64,000 bases of DNA from JADFQT01 sp965216025. Lineage in GTDB: Bacteria > Chloroflexota > Dehalococcoidia > Lucifugimonadales > UBA3495. Positions 26,895 through 34,391 of the stretch are shown here, one piece after another (positions within the stretch are counted from its first letter, which is position 1; the number at the start of each line of letters is the position of its first letter). The position numbers were made by a program, and so were the translations under genes. Below the pieces are notes generated by a model. The model did no database searches, was not told the DNA's origin, and saw nothing but the letters and a program-made list of their open reading frames with translations. The DNA is taken from NCBI GenBank assembly GCA_965216025.1, contig CBDCEX010000010.1, forward strand, positions 1 to 64,000. Reading direction: 5' to 3'.

Positions 26895-27310
26895 AGGGGG
26901 ATGGAGGGCCTCTGAGTCTAGTGGTAGCTGGAGCCAATGTCCACGACACCAAGCTGCTGGAAGCCACCCTGGCAGCCATTGTGGTGGAGCGGCCTCAGCC
27001 CACTGACCCGGCACCCCAGCACCTATGTCTGGACAAAGGGTATGACAATCCCACCGGCCACCAAGCTGCCGCTGCCCACGGGTATCAGGCCCACATACGA
27101 CGTATTGGTGAGGAGAAGCTGGATAGCTTCGGCGAGAAGACCCATCCGGCCCGACGTTGGGTGGTGGAACGAACCCTGTCGTGGCTGTCCAAGTGCAGAG
27201 GATTACTTGTCCGTTACGACAAAAAGGCATCCAATTTCCTGGGTCTTTTGCAACTGGCCTGCGGGCTACTGTGGTACCGGCGAGTTTGGCGCCTTACTGT
27301 TTTGAGATAG
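26888..27310 (+). CDS. IS5-family transposase, second frame (catalytic half)
   Basis: This 140-residue frame can start at TTG 26888, but its homology extends upstream of that codon (GPNPTDRGKAGSKRSLLVEG), overlapping the first frame. It contains the second acidic motif HLCLDKGYDNP, the HIRRIGEEKLD segment and the third motif RRWVVERTLSWLSKCRGLLVR with the catalytic Glu, ending in the last bases of the element. It is probably made only as a fusion with the first frame, if at all. Confidence 0.75.
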   Translation: MVEGDGGPLSLVVAGANVHDTKLLEATLAAIVVERPQPTDPAPQHLCLDKGYDNPTGHQAAAAHGYQAHIRRIGEEKLDSFGEKTHPARRWVVERTLSWLSKCRGLLVRYDKKASNFLGLLQLACGLLWYRRVWRLTVLR

Positions 27311-27676
27311 TTACTAAGGCCTCGGCTGACTTCTCCGGAGCCTTCCCCCACCGTTGCCGGTGCGGTAGTCCCGATTCCATCGGGACAGCCCCAGAGATCT
27401 CCCAGGGTAATCTATGCATCCTTCCCTCGGTCCCCGCCGGATTTACCAACGCACATGTCCGGATGACTACCGGGCCTCCCCGTCCATGGCCGGGTTACCC
27501 CACTGCGCCGGCCTTGTATCCGATTCCTGTTCGTCGGGTCCGAGTTTTGCCATCAGCTTCCTTCAGATTCCACCTCACGGTGGACACCCTTGCTTAGGCT
27601 AGCGGTTCCGGTCATCACGGCCCGCAGAGGACTTTCACCTCCAAGATGCACAACATGACTGGCACACCAGCCAAAA

Positions 27677-27706
27677 GGGGACCGGATATCCGGCCCCCTT
27701 TCTTTT
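27677..27706. terminator. Bidirectional Rho-independent terminator
   Basis: GGGGACCGGATATCCGGCCCCC forms a strong hairpin at 27677-27698, followed by TTTCTTTT on the plus strand. The minus strand also has a T-run after the stem (GGTCCCCTTTTGG). It would end hppA transcription from the left and the response-regulator gene at 27726 from the right. The group II intron lies directly beside it. Confidence 0.75.
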
Positions 27707-27725
27707 GACCGAAATTAAGTCGGGG

Positions 27726-28103
27726 TCACTTTTCGTTGGCGGTCGCCAAGGCTCCGTTCACGGTACTGAGGATGGATTCGATGTTGAACGGCTTGTTCAG
27801 CACCGCGGTGGCGTTGAGGGAATCAGCTATAGACTGGGCGTCCAGTTCGTCCAGGGCGGTGGTGATGATCAGCGGCACATCCGGAAGGATTCCCGACTCT
27901 TGAAGCCTCCTTGCCACCTCAATTCCGGGAATACCGGGTAGCAGCAGGTCCAGGATGACCAGGTCCGGTTTGTCCCGCAGGGCCGCCTCAATGCCGGCCT
28001 CGCCGGTGGTGGTGAAGGTGGTTTCGTTGTTGTATTTACGGAGGACGGACTCGTACAGGACCCTCAGGGGCTCCTGGTCCTCAATGATCAAAATGTGCGC
28101 CAT
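27726..28103 (-). CDS. Single-domain response regulator
   Basis: This 125-residue stand-alone receiver domain has MAHILIIEDQEPLRVLYES (acidic pocket), LVILDLLLPGIPG (phosphoacceptor Asp about residue 51), the IITTALDE switch Thr and VLNKPFNIESIL (conserved Lys). ATG 28103 is chosen over an upstream ATG at 28151 because the domain begins there and GGAGAGGACGG precedes it. No output domain or kinase is present. Unlike the regulator at 10313, this one is intact. The bidirectional hairpin at 27677 lies 20 bp past its stop. Confidence 0.88.
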   Translation of the reverse strand: MAHILIIEDQEPLRVLYESVLRKYNNETTFTTTGEAGIEAALRDKPDLVILDLLLPGIPGIEVARRLQESGILPDVPLIITTALDELDAQSIADSLNATAVLNKPFNIESILSTVNGALATANEK

Positions 28104-28373
28104 CCGAACCGTCCTCTCCTGCCCGTGGCCTAGTGCCAGCCACCCCGCCATCTGATAGACAGGTTAGCCAGGTTTTCTGCAAGGTGCAAGGGTGTAAGCT
28201 GACGCGGTTGCCGGTTTTTTTAGATCGGCGAGGATGTGTCCACACCTCAGTTTGGCCCCTTATCTTGGCGCCGGCCGTTTCAGGACTGGGGCAGGCAGCT
28301 GTCAGGCATAGCAGGGTGGCAGGAGATAGAAGCGTAATCGGTGTCTGATATGGTGTGTGAGAAGCCTTCTTTA

Positions 28374-28606
28374 GTCATTGCAAGTTTTCATGCTCCAGCG
28401 GAGCACCACCGGCGGATGAAAATGGATTCCCTCGGCTCATGGTTCGACGGGCTCGCCACGAGCGGTAGGGATCCCGTTCGTCCTGAGGCTCTCGAAGGGC
28501 GAACGGGCTATTTACAGAGCAGCCCTTCGGCTGCGCTCAGGATAAACTCCGCGAAGCAATCTGAGCCCCCTGAGATTGCTTTGTCGCTGACCCTCCTCGC
28601 AATGAC
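28374..28606 (+). repeat. Dispersed repeat family A, full copy
   Basis: This 233-bp copy is bounded by GTCATTGCAAG and the inverted CTCGCAATGAC. Inside are the blocks TTTTCATGCTCC, CCACCGGCGGATGAAAATGG, CTCATGGTTCGACGGGCTC, TCCCGTTCGTCCTGAGGC, GGGCTATTTACAGAGCAGCC and GGATAAACTCCGCGAAGCAA. It occupies most of the gap 28104-28628. The first 270 bp of that gap (28104-28373) showed no other feature. Confidence 0.85.
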
Positions 28607-28628
28607 ATTTCAAACTCGGTCTGCGAGG

Positions 28629-29189
28629 CTAGAGGGTTCCCAGATCGATCAGCCGCACGTCCACGGCCCCACGGGTGACATAAAGTAGGCCCAGCGTGCC
28701 CAGACTGCCGGTCAGGTGCCTCCGGCCGGGATAGGTGGGGCTGCCCGGGTTCATCAACAGCACCCCGTCGCAATAACAGATCAGCTCCTCATGGGTATCC
28801 CCAAAAACCACCACGTCTACCTGCTGCCCAAATTTCTTGGCCAGCAGCTCCCTGGTCCCGCTGGGGGGGAACTGCAAGGATGTTCCGTCTGGGCTAGTGG
28901 TTATGCCCGGTGTGGGCCACTGGATATCATGGACTATCCCGATGTTCACGCCCTCCAGCGGTACCACCCGGGTAGCGGTTGCCAGCCGGTCGCCCTCTTC
29001 TGTCGGGTCTTCGTATCCTCTGACCGCCAGGACCGGCGCCACCGTTTCCAGGCTGTCCAGCACCCCCAGGCATTCCAGGTCTCCGCAGTGGAGGATCAAA
29101 TCTACACCGGCCAGGGCCTGGAAGACCTGTTTCGGCAGATCCCGCCCGCTGCCGGCGGAGTGAGTGTCCGATATCAGGCCAACCTTCAT
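28629..29189 (-). CDS. YfcE/MJ0936-family phosphodiesterase
   Basis: This 186-residue calcineurin-like metallophosphoesterase has MKVGLISDTHS (motif I), LILHCGDLEC (II), AVRGYED where GN is usual (III, here G-Y), GIVHDIQW (IV) and FGDTHEE (V). The family hydrolyses phosphodiesters such as cyclic nucleotides in vitro, and its cellular role is unclear. Its ATG overlaps the stop of the upstream LLM oxidoreductase gene by 4 bp, so the two are translationally coupled. The GNH-to-GYE change in motif III is a deviation from the metal-site consensus. Confidence 0.85.
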   Translation of the reverse strand: MKVGLISDTHSAGSGRDLPKQVFQALAGVDLILHCGDLECLGVLDSLETVAPVLAVRGYEDPTEEGDRLATATRVVPLEGVNIGIVHDIQWPTPGITTSPDGTSLQFPPSGTRELLAKKFGQQVDVVVFGDTHEELICYCDGVLLMNPGSPTYPGRRHLTGSLGTLGLLYVTRGAVDVRLIDLGTL

Positions 29190-30250
29190 GCGGAACCAAC
29201 TGCTCCGGACTCGCCTGCGGGCCTGGTAGTGGGCTCGGCAACGGAATTTGGAGCCAGCGCCCGCAGGGTTTTCAAAATCGCAGACTTGGTCGCTCCGTGG
29301 GGGAAGGCGACCACGGGCATGTCGGCGCCCATTTCTCGGAAACGTCTCAGCTTGGACCGGCAGGTTTCGGCGTCGCCCAGCACCGTAATGTTTTCCAGCA
29401 TCTGGCCGGAGATAGCGGCGGCGGCCCGGTCGCGATCTCCTTCGGACCAGGCTTGGCGTACGGCATCGGCCTCCCTTCGATAGCCAAAGCGGCAGAAAAG
29501 ATTGTAATAGTATAGGCCCATTCCGCCGATATAGTAGGCCATATGGCTTCTGGCTTCCCTCTCCGCCTGGGCCAGTTCCTCCGAATTATCGGCCACGCAG
29601 CAGAGAATCTGCGGTGCGACGGTAATCTGGGAAATATCCCGGCCCGCGGCAGAGGCCGCTTTGGCAACCTCTTCTTTCAAGTCCGGCAATCGCTGCTGGT
29701 CGACCCAAATCGGCAGCCAGCCATCGGCCAACTCCCCGGTCAGCTGCAAATTCTTGGGGCCCAAGCTGGCCAGATAAATGGGCAGGTGCTGCTGCACTGC
29801 GGAGAGTCCCAGACGAAAGCGTTGCAACTGAAAGTTTTGGCCTTGATAGTTGACGGGATTACCGCTCAGCGCCATGCGGATAATTTCCAGGTATTCCCTG
29901 GTGCGTTGGAGCGGCTGCCGGTAGGAAACGCCGTGCCAATCCTCAATAACCACGCGACCGCTGGTGCCCAGTCCGAGAACGGCGCGGCCCTGAGAGATCA
30001 GGTCTAATGAGGCGATGCTCTGGGCGATGAGACCCGGAGTTCGGCTGAATACCGGGATGATGCCGGTGCCCAGGCGCAGGGTTTTGGTGTTACAGGCCAG
30101 GAGGGTGAGAACCGTAAAGGCGTCCCTTCCCCAGGATTCGCCCGTCCAGCAGGTGTCGTAACCCAGGGCTTCCGCCTCGCGCGCCACGGCGACTAAGTCC
30201 TGGTCTGACGTATCCTGGCGGCTGCTGAGGGTCAATCCGATGCGGGTCAT
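29186..30250 (-). CDS. LLM-class flavin (F420/FMN)-dependent oxidoreductase
   Basis: This 354-residue TIM-barrel enzyme of the luciferase-like monooxygenase superfamily has MTRIGLTLSSRQD, ALGYDTCWTGESWGRDAFTVL, TLRLGTGIIPVFSRTP, ISQGRAVLGLGTSG and the SLGPKNLQLTGELADGWLP motif typical of F420-dependent members such as methylene-H4MPT reductase-like proteins. SAR202-like genomes carry many such enzymes, proposed to oxidise recalcitrant organic molecules. It overlaps the phosphodiesterase gene by 4 bp (ATGA). The substrate and the choice of F420 or FMN are not determined by the sequence. Confidence 0.88.
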   Translation of the reverse strand: MTRIGLTLSSRQDTSDQDLVAVAREAEALGYDTCWTGESWGRDAFTVLTLLACNTKTLRLGTGIIPVFSRTPGLIAQSIASLDLISQGRAVLGLGTSGRVVIEDWHGVSYRQPLQRTREYLEIIRMALSGNPVNYQGQNFQLQRFRLGLSAVQQHLPIYLASLGPKNLQLTGELADGWLPIWVDQQRLPDLKEEVAKAASAAGRDISQITVAPQILCCVADNSEELAQAEREARSHMAYYIGGMGLYYYNLFCRFGYRREADAVRQAWSEGDRDRAAAAISGQMLENITVLGDAETCRSKLRRFREMGADMPVVAFPHGATKSAILKTLRALAPNSVAEPTTRPAGESGAVGSA

Positions 30251-30359
30251 AGCTGTGATGTAGAGATATAGATTGTCGGAGTAGGCTTTCCCATTATTAG
30301 TACGGTAGCAGAGCCTGAATTAAGTATACCGGGAAAGGGGAGCCCAATGGGAAAAGGGG

Positions 30360-30935
30360 TCAATTCCGGTTTTCCCACAGGGTAAAGTAATCTGGAGTAT
30401 CGCCGGGAATGGCTTCGGCCAGGTCCTGCTGGCTGAGCTTCTTCAGCACCACGCTTTCTTCTTCGACCAGCCGAGTTATGACCCCACTCCATTCCGACAG
30501 CGCGGCCGCATCGGAATGGTCTCCCAGAAACTCCTGGAGACTCTTCACCAGCTTCTCCGAGTGTAGCGAGAGGGCGCCTCCGCTGATGACGAAAACCAAT
30601 ACTGAAGGCAGCTCCTCTTCGTCTTCCGGGTCCATCCCCAGCCGCTCCAGAATAAAGTTCATGGCCATCCCGCGGATGGACTCTTCCAGGCGCATGGGTA
30701 GGTTCATCAGGTGAGAAAACGGGAAATCGGTTCCCTCGCGAATCGCCTGGGAAAACTCGGTCTCCACACAGCGGAAGAACTCTTCGTTGAACAACTCCCC
30801 AGTGTTCAGCAGGGATACTTGCGGTGTTGCCTCCCGCAAATCTACGGTGATGAACTCTTGCAGATGGGGGAAGATGTAGAGCTGTATGTCGGGGCGCTCA
30901 CCTTCCGGCCATTGGCCTTTGAACAGCTCTTCCAT
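30360..30935 (-). CDS. Hypothetical acidic protein (191 aa)
   Basis: I do not recognise this protein. It is strongly acidic and helical (EDEEELPSVLVFVISGG, TRLVEEESVVLKKLSQQDLAEAI) with no signal peptide or membrane helix. The start ATG 30935 is downstream of a GGAGTGCCCCCCTCC leader. It stands between the LLM gene and trehalose-6-phosphate synthase, all on the minus strand but with gaps over 100 bp, so co-transcription is not assured. Confidence 0.6.
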   Translation of the reverse strand: MEELFKGQWPEGERPDIQLYIFPHLQEFITVDLREATPQVSLLNTGELFNEEFFRCVETEFSQAIREGTDFPFSHLMNLPMRLEESIRGMAMNFILERLGMDPEDEEELPSVLVFVISGGALSLHSEKLVKSLQEFLGDHSDAAALSEWSGVITRLVEEESVVLKKLSQQDLAEAIPGDTPDYFTLWENRN

Positions 30936-31088
30936 TGGAGGGGGGCACTCCTTCTTTCGGTGAATACCGGCAGCATGCCCGGCCGGCCGCAGAGAGATTA
31001 ACTTTCGGCGATAGATCTGGTAGCCGGGAGGGTGGCAAAGGGTTCCGGTGGTAGAGTTTTGATCCTTCTGGGGAAGCCGAACCGTAGT

Positions 31089-32606
31089 CTACAACAATTT
31101 GCCAATATCTTCTAGCTGACGGCAGAGCCAGTGGTTGATGTCTTCTCGGCAAACCGTCTCATAGAGATTCGCCGCCCGCTGTTGGCGCTCTTCCGGAGAC
31201 ATATTCACCGCCTGATAGAGGGTTTCCATGGTGCCCTCAATGTCCGTCGGTGATACCGACAGGGCATCATGCAGTAATTGGGGATGGGCGCCGCTGCTTT
31301 CCGAGAGCACCAGGATCCCGTTTTTTGTGTTGACGACCGGACCCTCCTTGGCTACCAGGTTCATCCCATCGATTATGGTGTTCACCAGCAGCACGTCGTA
31401 CAGCTTCATGCCCGCAACGGCCTGGCTGTAGTTGTTTTCCATGAAGGCCCGGATGGGCTGCCAACTTTCCGTGCCATAGGTCCGATTTATCTGGTCAATC
31501 AGTTGCTGAATTTCATCCATGTATCGCTGGTACTGCCGGATGTGGGTGCGGGACAGAACCAGAAAAGCCAGGAAAGTAACCTTGCCGTGCAACTCGGGGT
31601 GGCGAGATAGAAGCAACTCGTAGGCTTTGAAGCCCCGTACCACGTTCTTATTCGGCTCGGCCCGGTCGACCCTCACGATGGTGGTGTCGTTCAGCAGCGG
31701 GCGGAGCTTGTCCTCGTAATCCAGGGCCCGGGGAGACCCGGCTATGCGTTGGACCTCAGCCACGTTGATGGAGATCGGGTAGACGTTAACCCTGGTGGAC
31801 TGTCCGTCCCGGTGCACCAGGTGCTCCCGGCGGTCGACATCCGCCTCCGGCAAAAATTCCTCTACCGTGTCCAGAAAGCTCTGACGGTCCTGGGGCGTCT
31901 GGAACCCTACCAAGTCCGCGCTACACAAGGAGTCGCAAATTTCCCGAATGATATACACCGGGACCATTTGCCAGTAGCGGGGCGTCGGCCAGGGAATGTG
32001 GACGTAGTGCTGAATAATTGCATCGGGAACTTCTTCCCGGACGTACTTGGGCATCAGGTAAAGGTGGTAGTCGTGGCTGACGATTATTGGCGGCTGATCC
32101 CCCTCTCTGGCCTCCTCAACCACCGCGCGGGCGAAGGCCTGATTCACCGGAACATAGCCGCCCTGCCACGCGTCGTGGACGCTGGCGTCCACGTTGGGAT
32201 TATAGGGCGGGTTCCACATGTAGTGCTGGAGGAACCAGAGCAGTGGGTTGCAGATAATATTGTAATACTTGTGGTAAACCCTTCGGGGCGTCACGATATA
32301 GCGAAGGTTGATTTGGTGGCCGGGCAAAGGGGACTTAAGCTTGGGAGCCTGTCCCTGACTGGAAACGGTGCGGTCTCCTTCGCCCATGGCGCTGGCGATC
32401 CAGGTAAAGTCGACCATTTGGGTGAGGGAGTTGAAGGCGGTTACGACACCACCGCTGCCCCGGCGGGCTTCGGTGCGTCCGTCGGGAGTAACCTGGTGCT
32501 CTACCGGGCCTCGATTAGTGGCCAGAATCAGAGGCCGTTGGGACAGGACCGTGTCGCACAGGTGCTGCAGGTCAGCCATAGGCCTTTCCCGAGCCGACAC
32601 TTCCAT
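31089..32606 (-). CDS. otsA: Trehalose-6-phosphate synthase (GT20)
   Basis: The enzyme transfers glucose from a nucleotide sugar to glucose-6-phosphate. It has about 505 residues from ATG 32606, chosen because GCGAGGGATTA precedes it; ATG 32579 is an alternative. Motifs are the N-terminal loop RRGSGGVVTAFNSL, SHDYHLYLMPKYVR, VHIPWPTPRYWQ, VDRAEPNKNV (phosphate-contacting Arg/Lys region) and DGMNLVAKEGP. No trehalose-6-phosphatase (otsB) domain or gene is fused or adjacent, so the phosphatase must be elsewhere. Role: compatible-solute synthesis. Confidence 0.9.
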   Translation of the reverse strand: MEVSARERPMADLQHLCDTVLSQRPLILATNRGPVEHQVTPDGRTEARRGSGGVVTAFNSLTQMVDFTWIASAMGEGDRTVSSQGQAPKLKSPLPGHQINLRYIVTPRRVYHKYYNIICNPLLWFLQHYMWNPPYNPNVDASVHDAWQGGYVPVNQAFARAVVEEAREGDQPPIIVSHDYHLYLMPKYVREEVPDAIIQHYVHIPWPTPRYWQMVPVYIIREICDSLCSADLVGFQTPQDRQSFLDTVEEFLPEADVDRREHLVHRDGQSTRVNVYPISINVAEVQRIAGSPRALDYEDKLRPLLNDTTIVRVDRAEPNKNVVRGFKAYELLLSRHPELHGKVTFLAFLVLSRTHIRQYQRYMDEIQQLIDQINRTYGTESWQPIRAFMENNYSQAVAGMKLYDVLLVNTIIDGMNLVAKEGPVVNTKNGILVLSESSGAHPQLLHDALSVSPTDIEGTMETLYQAVNMSPEERQQRAANLYETVCREDINHWLCRQLEDIGKLL

Positions 32607-32759
32607 TAATCCCTCGCCCCACCTGGGTCCCGCTATCGCTGATATCGCTGCTGGAAGGCTGCCAAACCGCGATGATGTGCTGGTAGTGACCAACAGGCGG
32701 TAAAGGCTTTTTCAGGTTAGCCGCAATGCGATGGGGTTGTCAAGCAGGCTCATTCGATC

Positions 32760-32996
32760 GTCATCGCGAGGGCCGCAGGCCCGAAGCAATCGCATGAGGG
32801 TAGGGAGAGATTGCTTCACGGAGTTTATCCTGAGCGTAGCCGAAGGGCAGCTCTGTAATTACCCCTTCGCCCTTCGACCATCTCAGGGGGAACGGTCCAA
32901 GCACCCGCTCGTGGTGAGCCTATAGAACCATGAGCCGAGGGAATCCATTTTCATCCGCCGGTGGCGCTCCGCCGGAGCATGATAACTTGCAATGAC
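32760..32996 (-). repeat. Dispersed repeat family A, full copy, reverse orientation
   Basis: This 237-bp copy is bounded by GTCATCGCGAG and CTTGCAATGAC. It has the same internal order as the copy at 28374-28606, reverse-complemented (TTGCTTCACGGAGTTTATCC, CTGCGCTC/TAGCCGAAGGGC, GAACCATGAGCCGAGGGAAT, GGTGGCGCTCCGCCGGAGCA). It lies in the gap 32607-33178 between otsA and hflX. The flanks 32997-33178 hold nothing recognised. Confidence 0.85.
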
Positions 32997-33178
32997 ACTT
33001 GAGAACCCCCCCAGACCCGGTTCTCAAGTTGATGGAGGTAATCGCTGAAGTGGGCCTTTATGTAAACCAGGTATCTCGGATGCAGCGAATTGGGAGCTTA
33101 CATAACGTACGTTGTGCGAACCAAACTGTAGAAAAGCTGGGCCGAAAGAAATGTTAGATGAAGGCCCGCGCCGGTTAA

Positions 33179-34360
33179 TCAATTCAGGAGATGGGAGCGG
33201 CCGGCGGCGGGTTGCCCCACCGTCAGTGGACCATCCAGATCCATAAGCTGGGATTCGATTTTCTCTAGCAAGTTGTCTAAGTTCCAGCCCTTGGCCGCGG
33301 AGATCATCACGTTGGGGAGCCGATCCGAACCAGGCCGATCTGAACCGGGCCGGTCCCCGCCAGGAAGCGCGGCGGAACCGTCGACATCGGTCTTCTCCGG
33401 CAGCAGGTCCGTCTTATTCAATACCAGTAATCTGGGCTTACCCAGCAGGCCCAGGTCCTCCAGGGTTTCCTCCACCACCTCCGTTTGTTCCGAAGCCTTC
33501 GGGTGAGTCACATCGATCACGTGCAGTAGCACGTCCGATTGGGACAGCTCTTCCAGGGTCGCCCGAAAAGCCGCCACCACCGCTGGAGAGAGCTTTTGGA
33601 TAAAGCCCACCGTGTCGGTCAAGAGCAATTCTGCCCCGGAAGGAAGCCTGATGCGACGGGTTACCGGGTCCAGGGTTGAGAAGAGCTGGTCCTCCGCTTC
33701 AACTTGGGCGTCGCTGAGAGCGTTGAATAGGGTGCTTTTGCCGGCGTTAGTGTATCCCACCAAGCTGGCCATGGGGATGCTGGCCTTCTTGCGGCGTCCC
33801 ATGTACAGCGCCCGGCGCTGCTTCACCCGGTCTAGCTCGGTCTGAATCTTCTGAATGTGACGCCGGATGATGCGACGGTCCGTTTCCAGCTGGGTTTCGC
33901 CGGGGCCTCGAGTCCCAATACCGCCGCCTAGCCGTTCCAGGTGGGACCATTGCCCGACCAGCCGGGGCAGCAAGTACTGGTGCTGGGCCAGTTCAACCTG
34001 CAATTGGCCCTCGTGGGTGCGGGCGTGGCGGCCGAACACGTCGAGAATCAGAGCGGTGCGGTCGATTACCTTGGTCTGGAGCGCTTCTTCTAGGTTTCTC
34101 TGCTGGGTGGGGGTTAGCTCATCGTCAAAGATGACTAGGTCGGCCCCTTCCTCTTGCGCCATCTCCTGGAGCTCTTGAAGCTTGCCCTTGCCAAGGTAGG
34201 TGGGGGTAAAACGTCGCGCCCTTTGGGTTATTTCTCCGACAACCTGGGCACCGGCGGCGTCGGTTAAATAGGCCAGCTCCCTTAGCGAATCCTCCAGGCT
34301 CCACGGGTTGTCGCCTCGCTGCAGTTCTACGGCGACCAGGATGGCGCGTTCCGGCTCCAT
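33179..34360 (-). CDS. hflX: HflX ribosome-associated GTPase
   Basis: This 393-residue protein acts in splitting or rescuing stalled ribosomes. The N-terminal HflX domain contains PTYLGKGKLQEL and VIFDDELTPTQQRNLE. A linker has GGGIGTRGPGETQLETDRR. The G domain shows GYTNAGKST (G1), DTVGFIQKL (G3) and NKTDLL (G4). Between G4 and the ISAAKGWNLDNLLEKI (G5) region there is a short low-complexity Gly-Asp-Arg-Pro repeat insertion, unusual in length and probably a surface loop. It is 31 bp downstream of dapL and ends the long minus-strand run. Confidence 0.93.
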   Translation of the reverse strand: MEPERAILVAVELQRGDNPWSLEDSLRELAYLTDAAGAQVVGEITQRARRFTPTYLGKGKLQELQEMAQEEGADLVIFDDELTPTQQRNLEEALQTKVIDRTALILDVFGRHARTHEGQLQVELAQHQYLLPRLVGQWSHLERLGGGIGTRGPGETQLETDRRIIRRHIQKIQTELDRVKQRRALYMGRRKKASIPMASLVGYTNAGKSTLFNALSDAQVEAEDQLFSTLDPVTRRIRLPSGAELLLTDTVGFIQKLSPAVVAAFRATLEELSQSDVLLHVIDVTHPKASEQTEVVEETLEDLGLLGKPRLLVLNKTDLLPEKTDVDGSAALPGGDRPGSDRPGSDRLPNVMISAAKGWNLDNLLEKIESQLMDLDGPLTVGQPAAGRSHLLN

Positions 34361-34391
34361 TCCAGTGGTGATGGTTTTTCGGGGTATGAGG

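Larger units (their letters stand above)
26401..27314 (+). mobile_element. IS5-family (IS427/ISL2-like) insertion sequence
   Basis: The ends are perfect inverted repeats GTAACTATCTCAAAAC at 26401 and, inverted, at 27299-27314. TAA lies outside both ends (26398-26400 and 27315-27317), a 3-bp target duplication. The element is 914 bp and carries two overlapping frames of an IS5-type transposase. It is inserted inside the group II intron, just upstream of the maturase remnant. Confidence 0.88.
26065..27651 (-). mobile_element. Group II intron with deleted reverse transcriptase, carrying an IS
   Basis: On the minus strand the element starts GTGCATC (27651), followed by domain-I-like sequence common upstream of intron maturase genes (GGTGAAAGTCCTCTGCGG, GGTGTCCACCGTGAGGTGGA, CCGGTAGTCATCCGG, GAGAAGTCAGCCGAGGCC). 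Domain V is at 26104-26134 (ACCGCCGGATACG...TACGTCCGGTGGT). Domain VI is at 26065-26101, a stem with a single bulged A seven bases before the end CCCGAT (complement of 26071). Between them only a short maturase-like N terminus remains (MGVERQQGTA-stop, from 26328). Without the 914-bp IS the intron would be about 670 bp. It has no functional protein and would need help in trans to splice or move. Confidence 0.8.

Noticed and set aside
27677..27706. The hairpin next to the intron considered as part of the intron RNA.
   Set aside because: It lies outside the GTGCATC 5' boundary and has the form of a terminator with a T-run.
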